Shown here piece by piece: positions 4,145-9,530 of a stretch of DNA of 9,530 nt. The stretch spans positions 1-9,530 of the forward strand of contig JAJZGN010000064.1 of the NCBI GenBank assembly GCA_021798435.1. Direction: 5' to 3'. How positions within the stretch are numbered: position 1 is the first letter of the stretch; the number at the start of each line of letters is the position of its first letter. A model generated the notes under the pieces. The model was not told the DNA's origin, did no database searches, and worked only from the letters and a program-made list of their open reading frames with translations. The translations under genes were made by a program, and so were the position numbers. This DNA is from a bacterium (lineage in GTDB: Bacteria; Chloroflexota; Dormibacteria; Aeolococcales; Bog-877).

Positions 4145-5587
4145 ATGTTGCTGAGTCAGCTGGAGGGGCTGGACCGCTTCCTGCAGTGGGACCTGGTCAC
4201 ACTCAACCCCTGGGGCACTCCGGTGTGGGCGGCGGTGGGCGCCCGGCTACTTCCCGATCAGGGTGAGATCTGGACCTCCACCACCGTGGGCTTCACCTCC
4301 AAGGTGCGCAACCTCACAGTCCACCCTCGGGTGGCGATGATGCGCTGGACCGTGGCCGGGGACCCGGTGGTGATAAGGGGAGAGGCCACGGTGCACTCCG
4401 GGGACGGCACCGAGAACCTGGCCCAGCTCTTCCGCCTCATGGGAGGCCCCGGGGCCCAGCGCGAGTTCTTCGGGATCAGCTCGGAGCACCCCTTCTGGCG
4501 CCGGCTCTACGGGGAGTACTGGCGACGGGTCCTGATCCGAGTTCGGATCACCGAGATCTGGAGTGTGGCCGAAGGGCAGAAGTGGGCCAACCACCGAGTC
4601 GGTCGCTTCACCTTGCCAAGGGAGCGCCGCCCGCCCTCGCCCATCGGCCCGCCACGGCGTCGGGCCCATTCCGGCCGGCTGCAGCTCTCAGGGCTGCAGA
4701 TGCTGGCGGATGGGATGCCATCGGCGCTCGCTGTCCTGGACCGGCCCAGCCGGGCGCCGCTCGCGCTCCCGGTGCGGGCCCGGCTGCGCCACGGGGGGAT
4801 GGAGGTGATGGTGCCGGCGGAGCTGGGGTCGGGAGCAGAACGTCAGGCATCGCTGGTGACCCGGGTCGTGGACGACTCCTACGAGATGGCCCGCATGGTC
4901 GGCTGGATCGGCGCTGTGGGCGGCGGTGAGGGCTGGCGCCGGTTCAGCCCCCGCTCCGTCTACGGCTTTGTGAAGCCTCCCGGGGTGGTGCCGGACGTGG
5001 CCGCCGGACTGGTGGCGGCACTGGCGGCAGCCGGCGACCGCTCGGAGGTGAGCCGGCCGCGGGTGCGAAGCTCGGCGCGGCAGGCCGGCGGGGAGACGGT
5101 ACCACCTCTGCGTCTTCCGGCCTCGGTCTGGGCGGCCGTCGAACGGCTGTTCGTCGCCGCCGCAGGCGACGCCCCCTGGCTCGGTGCTGCCGCCGCCCTG
5201 GCCAAGGTGCAGGATGACCAGTTCCCGCTCGCGCTGCTGGCCCAGCGCGCCACCATGGAGAGGGACTTTGCCCACTCCCTCCTCGTGCGCGGACACCGGC
5301 CGCTGGCCACCGTGGGGCTGGTGGGAGCGGCCCGCTCATTCCGACCCCGCCGGACGCAGCCGATGGTGGAGGCGCGCCGACGGGAGCGGGTGCGGCAGCT
5401 CCTGACCGACGAGCTTCGCCAGACGCTCCCGTCCGACCTCATGTTCGGCCTTCCCCACACGCCTCCGGGGGATGCCGGCATCGCCCCTGATCCGGGTTCC
5501 CTCACCAGCTCGGTGGCCCTCAGCCTGGCCGAGTCCGCCGTGGCGGTGGTGGACCGGCTGCTCCCCCGGCTTCCCCTCTGGCGATGA
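4145..5587 (+). CDS. Protein with two FMN-binding split-barrel (PNPOx-like) domains and an unrecognised C-terminal region
   Basis: 480 residues. Residues about 10-150 look like a pyridoxamine 5'-phosphate oxidase-like split barrel: DLVTLNPWGTPVWAAVGARL, EIWTSTTVGFTSKVRNLTVHPRVAM, VVIRGEATV, RVLIRVRITEIWSV. Residues about 180-277 look like a second, more diverged barrel: LADGMPSALAVLDRP, MEVMVPAELG, QASLVTRVVDDSYEMARMVGWIGAVG, SVYGFV. Many such proteins bind FMN or F420. Residues about 278-480 are Ala/Arg-rich and mostly helical; I do not recognise them. The second half of that region (QFPLALLAQRATMERDFAHS, then RPLATVGLVGAARSF) may be a further small domain. There is no membrane segment or signal. 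The start is uncertain: GAGGGG abuts ATG 4145 directly, so the mRNA may be leaderless, or TTG 4148 may be used. The stop overlaps the next gene by ATGA, so it is coupled to the CPBP protein. Substrate unknown. Confidence 0.75.
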   Translation: MLLSQLEGLDRFLQWDLVTLNPWGTPVWAAVGARLLPDQGEIWTSTTVGFTSKVRNLTVHPRVAMMRWTVAGDPVVIRGEATVHSGDGTENLAQLFRLMGGPGAQREFFGISSEHPFWRRLYGEYWRRVLIRVRITEIWSVAEGQKWANHRVGRFTLPRERRPPSPIGPPRRRAHSGRLQLSGLQMLADGMPSALAVLDRPSRAPLALPVRARLRHGGMEVMVPAELGSGAERQASLVTRVVDDSYEMARMVGWIGAVGGGEGWRRFSPRSVYGFVKPPGVVPDVAAGLVAALAAAGDRSEVSRPRVRSSARQAGGETVPPLRLPASVWAAVERLFVAAAGDAPWLGAAAALAKVQDDQFPLALLAQRATMERDFAHSLLVRGHRPLATVGLVGAARSFRPRRTQPMVEARRRERVRQLLTDELRQTLPSDLMFGLPHTPPGDAGIAPDPGSLTSSVALSLAESAVAVVDRLLPRLPLWR

Positions 5588-6204
5588 CGTCTGGCCCCTC
5601 GGGGCGCGAGGTTGTGGGGCTCCTGGTTCTGACCTCAGCGGCTCGCCTCGCCCGGCGGCGTCCGCAGCGATTCTGGCCGGTCATGACCCTTGGCATGACG
5701 CTGGCCGGGCTCAGCGCGGTCCCCAGGGCCCGGACCGCCAGTTGGCGCGGGAGCTGGAGGTGGTCGGTGGCGGCGCTGGGCCTGGGTGCGGGCCTGCACC
5801 TCGGAGTCCGGGCAGGGGCGAGGCTCGCTGGCCGAGTCTCCCCCGCGGCCGCCGCCCTGGACTGGCTGCAGGGGGCCTTGGGCTCCGCTCCCACTCCGAC
5901 CCGGGCGGTGCTCAGCGTCCCCGCTGTGATCGGCGAGGAGCTCTTCTGGAGATCTGGAGGATGGATCGCGGAGACCGGGCCGGTCTGGGGCTCCGCCCTC
6001 GGGTACGCCGCCGCCCAGCTTCCAAGCCAAAACCCCCTGCTGGTGATGGGCGCCGTGCCCCTCGGGCTCCTGACCACCTGGATGCGCCGCCGATCGGGAT
6101 CGCTCCTGCCGGTGGTGATCTGCCATCTGGTGTTCTCGGAGATGACCCTGGCCTGGCCGGGGCTGCCGTTTCCCAGCGGTTCACCTGGGGCGACAGAGCC
6201 GTAA
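5584..6204 (+). CDS. CPBP family (CAAX protease/bacteriocin-processing-like) membrane protein with altered motif
   Basis: 206 residues, several hydrophobic helices (about 10-22, 30-46, 62-80, 108-120, 133-146, 151-168, 173-190). Motif 1 is EELFWRSG (E118, E119, R123), the EExxxR signature of CPBP/Abi-type intramembrane metalloproteases. The segment GLLTTWMRRRSGSLLPVVICHLVFSE has the normal last-motif layout with H181. Motif 2, usually F-x-x-x-H, reads YAAAQ (141-145), so its metal/catalytic His appears replaced by Gln. The protein may therefore be a weakened or non-protease member, or use another ligand. It begins inside the stop codon of the split-barrel gene and is followed 45 bases later by the cyclase gene on the same strand. 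CPBP proteins range from CAAX processing and bacteriocin immunity to anchoring and regulation; nothing here fixes the role. Confidence 0.78.
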   Translation: MTSGPSGREVVGLLVLTSAARLARRRPQRFWPVMTLGMTLAGLSAVPRARTASWRGSWRWSVAALGLGAGLHLGVRAGARLAGRVSPAAAALDWLQGALGSAPTPTRAVLSVPAVIGEELFWRSGGWIAETGPVWGSALGYAAAQLPSQNPLLVMGAVPLGLLTTWMRRRSGSLLPVVICHLVFSEMTLAWPGLPFPSGSPGATEP

Positions 6205-6249
6205 CCAGTATGTGAACCGGGTCCTAGCTGCGGCTGGCAAGATCAGCCC

Positions 6250-8160
6250 GTGGCCACCCTTCTCAGCCGGGATCCCGGGGACGGCCCCTGGGAGGCGCCC
6301 CTAGCCACCTCCCCTCCGGGAGAGGGCCAGGAGCTGGCTCTGCGCCAACTCCTGGCGCCGGACGGCCTCAAGATCACCGCCGAGCCGGTTCGGCGGCTCC
6401 AGGATCGCGCGGTGATCGCCTACGAGCTCAGGTGGCGGCTCCCCAGGCTCGACGCCCTCCCGTCCCGGGATGACATCTGGGCCGCCGCCGATGCCTACGG
6501 CGAGGCCGAGGCCCTTGACGACGCTGTGATCCGAGCCCAACTGGGAGTGGCCGACCGGGTGGCTCCCGCCGGCGTGCTCATCAACCTCACCGCGCGCCGG
6601 CGGAGCCGGCCCGGCCTGGGAGCGCTCCTGGGACGCCACCTGGAGGCGCACGGCATCCCCCGCTCCAGCGTCGTCTGGCAGCTCAGCGAGCAGGACGAGC
6701 TCGAAGTTGCCGCCCCCACAGCGGAGCTGGCCCTCGACCTCCGCCTGCGGGGGTACCGAGTGGGCCTGGCCGAGGTGGGGGAGGGGCGCATGCGGATTTC
6801 GGTCTTGGCCCGGGTCCACCCCGACCTGGTCCATGTGGACCGCAGCCTGGTCGAGGGGGTCGAGCATGATCCCGGGCTGGCGGCGGCGCTGCGTGGCTTG
6901 CTGGAGTTCTGCGACCGGACGGGGGCGATCCTGGTCGCCGGCGGGGTCTCCACCAGGGCCGAGCTGGACCGCCTCCAGGAGCTGGGAGTCAAGTACGGGC
7001 ACGGGCCGCTGTTCGGGACAGTGCCCGTGGTGGCCGGCCCCGGGGCGCAGGAGCTGCTGCTCCCCAAAGAGGTGCTGGGGCTGGAGGCGGCGGTGGCCCG
7101 CGGCCCCAGGCTCCGGGTGGCGGTCTCGGAACCGGCTTCGGAGGGGCCGGGCCCCGAGCTCCCGCTCGCCGAGGCGCTGGGCCACGCTGCCCGCTCCTTC
7201 CAGGGGGAGCAGGACCCCCAACAGGTGCTGGAGACGGCGGCTGACCAGCTGGAGCGGCTGGTGCCCTGCGACGGCCTGGCGATGTACCAGGCGGACTGGG
7301 ACGCGCTGCGCTTCCGACCGCTACTGGCCCGCTCCGGCGCCGAGCCGTCGTACGTGGCCGGGGTCATGGGGCACTCCTTCCCGCTCTCCGCGGGGATCAC
7401 CGGCTGGGCCTTCGACCTCGGCACCCCCCAGCTGATCAACGACGCCGACTCCCACCCCGCCGCCGGCCACGTGCCGGGCACGGCGCCCGACGACGAGTCG
7501 ATGCTGGTGATCCCCATGGTGGCCGGGGACCACCGCCTCGGGGTGGTCAACGTGACCCGCTTCCGCCGCGACGCCTTCGGCACCCAGGAGCTGACCATGG
7601 CCACCCTGATCGTGCACATGGCGGCGGCCGCCTGGCGCAACGCCCAGCTCTACTCAGAGCAGCTGCAGCACGCCATCACCGATCCTCTCACCGGCCTGCT
7701 CAACACCCGCTGGCTGAGGGATGCCGGGAGGCGTGAGCTGGCGCTGGCGGAGCGCTCGGGACGGCAGCTGATGCTGCTCATGATCGACCTGGACAAGTTC
7801 AAGAAGCTCAACGACAGCTGCGGGCACGCGGCCGGCGACACCGTGCTCCGGGCCGTGGCCCTGGAGCTGCAGCGATCCATCCGGGCCGAGGATGCGGCCG
7901 TGCGCTACGGCGGGGAGGAGTTCGTTCTCCTGCTGCACGACGCCGGGCCCGAGGGGGCACGGCGGGTGGCCCGCCAGCTGCGCACCCGACTGGCGCGCAT
8001 CCCCTTGCCTGCGGGCTGCGCCATCCCCAAGGTCACGGCGTCGGTCGGGATCGCCACCTTCCCCGACCACGGCCGCACCGTGACCAAGCTGCTGCAGGAG
8101 GCGGACTCCGCTATGTACGCCGCCAAACGCAGGGGCGGCAACCGGGCCGTCCAGGCCTGA
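6250..8160 (+). CDS. Degenerate EAL - GAF - GGDEF diguanylate cyclase
   Basis: 636 residues. Residues about 35-262 follow the EAL fold (EPVRRLQDRAVIAYELRW, VLINLTARRRSRPG, HPDLVHVDRSLVEGV, ILVAGGVSTRAELDRLQELG) but have lost key residues: EAL reads ELR, DDFG reads AEVG, the K of KiD is H195, and AEGVE reads AGGVS. It should not cleave c-di-GMP. Residues about 306-465 are a GAF sensor (QQVLETAADQLERLVPCDGLAMY, LSAGITGWAFDLGTPQLIND, MLVIPMVAGDHRLGVVNV). Residues about 475-632 are a GGDEF domain: DPLTGLLN, metal site DLDKFKKLND (D513), active GGEEF (554-558) and an inhibitory site R545-A-E-D548 exactly five residues upstream. It should make c-di-GMP from two GTP with product feedback. No membrane segment is present. 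The GTG start has no good ribosome site; no upstream alternative exists, since the frame runs back to the CPBP stop. It converges on the second MarR gene with a three-base gap. Confidence 0.9.
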   Translation: MATLLSRDPGDGPWEAPLATSPPGEGQELALRQLLAPDGLKITAEPVRRLQDRAVIAYELRWRLPRLDALPSRDDIWAAADAYGEAEALDDAVIRAQLGVADRVAPAGVLINLTARRRSRPGLGALLGRHLEAHGIPRSSVVWQLSEQDELEVAAPTAELALDLRLRGYRVGLAEVGEGRMRISVLARVHPDLVHVDRSLVEGVEHDPGLAAALRGLLEFCDRTGAILVAGGVSTRAELDRLQELGVKYGHGPLFGTVPVVAGPGAQELLLPKEVLGLEAAVARGPRLRVAVSEPASEGPGPELPLAEALGHAARSFQGEQDPQQVLETAADQLERLVPCDGLAMYQADWDALRFRPLLARSGAEPSYVAGVMGHSFPLSAGITGWAFDLGTPQLINDADSHPAAGHVPGTAPDDESMLVIPMVAGDHRLGVVNVTRFRRDAFGTQELTMATLIVHMAAAAWRNAQLYSEQLQHAITDPLTGLLNTRWLRDAGRRELALAERSGRQLMLLMIDLDKFKKLNDSCGHAAGDTVLRAVALELQRSIRAEDAAVRYGGEEFVLLLHDAGPEGARRVARQLRTRLARIPLPAGCAIPKVTASVGIATFPDHGRTVTKLLQEADSAMYAAKRRGGNRAVQA

Positions 8161-8163
8161 GGA

Positions 8164-8646
8164 TCAGGGGATCGGGTCGGCGAGGATCTCGTCCAGCGCC
8201 CGCTCGACGGCGCCCAGGACCGCGATGAGGGACTCCAGCTCGCTCTGGCCGAAGCGGGCCAGCACCCGGCCCACCACCTCACGCTTGAATCCGGCCGCCA
8301 CCCGGACTTCGGCCTCGCCCTTCTCGGTGAGCTGGACGTGGACCAGCCGCCGGTCCTCCGCGTCCCGGGTCCGGGCCGTCAGGCCCTGCTCCTCCAGCCG
8401 ATCCAGCATCAGGCTGGCCGAGGGCATGCTCACCTGAAGTCGCTCTGCCAGCTGCCCCACGGTCAGCGGCCCGACCCCCTGCAGGGACCTCAGGAGGTGG
8501 ATCTGATGGTGAGACAGGCCGCGACGGTCAAGGTGGGCGGCCGCCCCCTGCCCCCACTGCCTACAGGCCAGCCGGTCCAGGCCCTCCATGGCCCGCTCGT
8601 GGAGGAGGCGTTGCGAGTCGGTCGGGGCCGTGGTCCGCGTCGCCAT
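8164..8646 (-). CDS. MarR family transcriptional regulator (second)
   Basis: 160 residues from ATG 8646. The winged helix is complete: LSHHQIHLLRSLQGVGPLTVG, HTH LAERLQVSMPSASLMLDRLEEQGL (67-89), and wing TRDAEDRRLVHVQLTEKG with the conserved D98-R-R. The long N- and C-terminal helices form the dimer interface. It lacks the cysteines of the first MarR wing and belongs to a different branch. It follows the MFS transporter after a single base (TGA-G-ATG), so it is the last gene of that operon and translation is probably coupled. The usual role of such a pair is drug- or metabolite-responsive repression of the pump. The operator would lie upstream of the transporter, beyond the window. The stop is three bases from the convergent cyclase stop, and no terminator hairpin separates them. 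Confidence 0.92.
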   Translation of the reverse strand: MATRTTAPTDSQRLLHERAMEGLDRLACRQWGQGAAAHLDRRGLSHHQIHLLRSLQGVGPLTVGQLAERLQVSMPSASLMLDRLEEQGLTARTRDAEDRRLVHVQLTEKGEAEVRVAAGFKREVVGRVLARFGQSELESLIAVLGAVERALDEILADPIP

Positions 8647-8647
8647 C

Positions 8648-9530
8648 TCAGTGCACCGCCACCAACTCTTCCGCCTCCGCGTCTGGCTCCGCGCCCGGGG
8701 CCGCGGTTGGCGCGGCCCCCATGTGGGTGCGGAGGGGCAATTCGCGCATGAAGAGGCTGGCGATCACCGCCAGCAACGTGGCGCCCACCCCCAGCCAGAA
8801 GCTTCCCCCGATGGCCTGGGCCAGGCTCTGGTGGATGGCGAACACGATGGCCGGGATGAGGTGCTGCAGCGGTACGGGGAGCACGTGCTGCAGCTGGAGC
8901 GCCAGATTGCCCACCCCGGTGAGGCCGCTGCCCCCATCGCTGCTGAAGTGGGAGTACAGCTGGGAGGGCACCCCTCCCTTGGCCAGGTTCTTGGGCAACT
9001 GGGAGCTGAAGCTGGAGGCCAGATAAGTGCCGGCCACGGCCAGCCCGATCGAGCCCCCCACCTGCCGGAAGAAGGTCAGGTTGCTGGTCGCCACCCCGAT
9101 GAGCCGCTGCGGGACGGCGTTCTGTACCACCACCGTGTAGGCCGACATCGAGGGCCCGATACCCACGCCCATGATCAGCATCCAGCTCCAGAGCGTCCAG
9201 TCCGGGGTGGTGACGCTGAGCTGGGTCATGAGCAGCATGCCGACCCCCGCGACCACCATCGCCCCCACCAGCATCCACTTGTACCTGCCGGTCCGGCTGA
9301 TCACCAGCCCAGCCAGGATGCTGGTGCCCATCAGTCCCACGAGCAGCGGCCAGATCATGTAACCGGAGGCTGTGGCGCTGATCCCGCGGGACGCCTGGTA
9401 GTAACGGGGCAGGAAGATCACCCCGATGAAGAAGGCGAACGAGAGCAGGAACATGGCCGCCTGGGAGGACCAGTAGGTGCGGATCCGGAACAGGTCGAGG
9501 GGCACGATCGGCTCCGGCACTCGGGCCTCT
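8648..9530 (-). CDS. C-terminal half of a DHA2 (EmrB/QacA-type) MFS efflux transporter (5' truncated by window edge)
   Basis: The frame is open from the window edge (E-A-R-VPEPIVPLDLFR) to TGA 8650-8648, about 293 residues, so the GTG at 9520 is internal rather than the start. The phrase EAR-PEPI-PL-LFR is the linker before the second half of 14-helix DHA2 transporters. Helices follow at WSSQAAMFLLSFAFFIGVIF, SGYMIWPLLVGLMGTSILAG, MLVGAMVVAGVGMLLM and WSWMLIMGVGIGPSMSAYTV. Next comes the family signature FFRQVGGSIGLAVAGTYLAS, a long extracellular loop, and a last helix FWLGVGATLLAVIASLF. The end is a soluble Ala/Glu-rich tail. These pumps expel drugs, dyes or metabolites using the proton gradient. 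The N-terminal half with its motif A is missing, so substrate cannot be inferred. It precedes a MarR gene by one base. Confidence 0.92.
   Translation of the reverse strand, partial: EARVPEPIVPLDLFRIRTYWSSQAAMFLLSFAFFIGVIFLPRYYQASRGISATASGYMIWPLLVGLMGTSILAGLVISRTGRYKWMLVGAMVVAGVGMLLMTQLSVTTPDWTLWSWMLIMGVGIGPSMSAYTVVVQNAVPQRLIGVATSNLTFFRQVGGSIGLAVAGTYLASSFSSQLPKNLAKGGVPSQLYSHFSSDGGSGLTGVGNLALQLQHVLPVPLQHLIPAIVFAIHQSLAQAIGGSFWLGVGATLLAVIASLFMRELPLRTHMGAAPTAAPGAEPDAEAEELVAVH

Noticed and set aside
4671..4700. CTGCAG repeats and local dyad
   Set aside because: Short, inside coding sequence and common by chance at this base composition.
6495..7640. Long antisense open frame within the cyclase gene
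   Set aside because: Ser/Arg/Ala-rich shadow of the EAL-GAF coding strand, as expected at this G+C content; no motif and no ribosome site of note.
1..9530. tRNA, rRNA, CRISPR arrays, insertion sequences, phage or toxin-antitoxin genes
   Set aside because: No direct-repeat arrays, terminal inverted repeats, transposase motifs or cloverleaf patterns were seen in either strand.

Overview
This is a very G+C-rich, densely packed bacterial chromosomal segment with no mobile element, RNA gene or CRISPR array that I can see. The tight gene spacing, the many GTG/TTG starts, the actinobacterial-style MarR protein and a stand-alone PCP_red-domain protein suggest an uncultivated high-GC soil-type bacterium (Dormibacterota/Chloroflexota or Actinobacteria-like). 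That assignment is inference from style, not from a marker gene.

Layout. (1) Positions 1-512, plus strand: the 3' end of a beta-repeat, DUF4097-like protein, overlapping by four bases a zinc-ribbon DUF2089 regulator. (2) 528-1747, minus strand: a MarR regulator followed at once by a small protein carrying two PCP_red domains (the C-terminal domain of light-independent protochlorophyllide reductase BchB). A divergent, unusually A+T-rich promoter/operator island at about 1730-1780 separates this pair from a cytoplasmic YceI-family protein on the plus strand (1814-2353). A perfect 13-bp GC hairpin (2365-2395) ends the YceI gene and probably also the convergent operon. (3) 2407-4087, minus strand: SRPBCC protein, then a lipoate ligase/octanoyltransferase-like protein, then peptide deformylase, with the last two overlapping by ATGA. 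(4) 4145-8160, plus strand: a protein with two FMN-binding split-barrel domains and an unrecognised C-terminal region, overlapping by ATGA a CPBP-family membrane protein with an altered active-site motif, then a degenerate-EAL/GAF/GGDEF diguanylate cyclase. (5) 8164-9530, minus strand: the C-terminal half of a DHA2 (EmrB/QacA-type) MFS efflux transporter followed after one base by a second MarR regulator.

How the parts may work together. The MarR at 1232-1747 probably controls both itself with the PCP_red protein and the divergent YceI gene. The MFS/MarR pair looks like an efflux pump with its own regulator. The cyclase has an intact GGEEF site and inhibitory RxxD site but an EAL domain stripped of catalytic residues, so it should make c-di-GMP and use the EAL fold for sensing or binding.

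Most of the window is recognisable housekeeping, regulatory and accessory content. I see no clear new defence or mobile system. The points most worth a second look are the tandem PCP_red protein under MarR control, the three-part split-barrel protein coupled to the CPBP protein, the degenerate EAL-GAF-GGDEF protein, and a polyproline mini-ORF overlapping the start of the SRPBCC gene.
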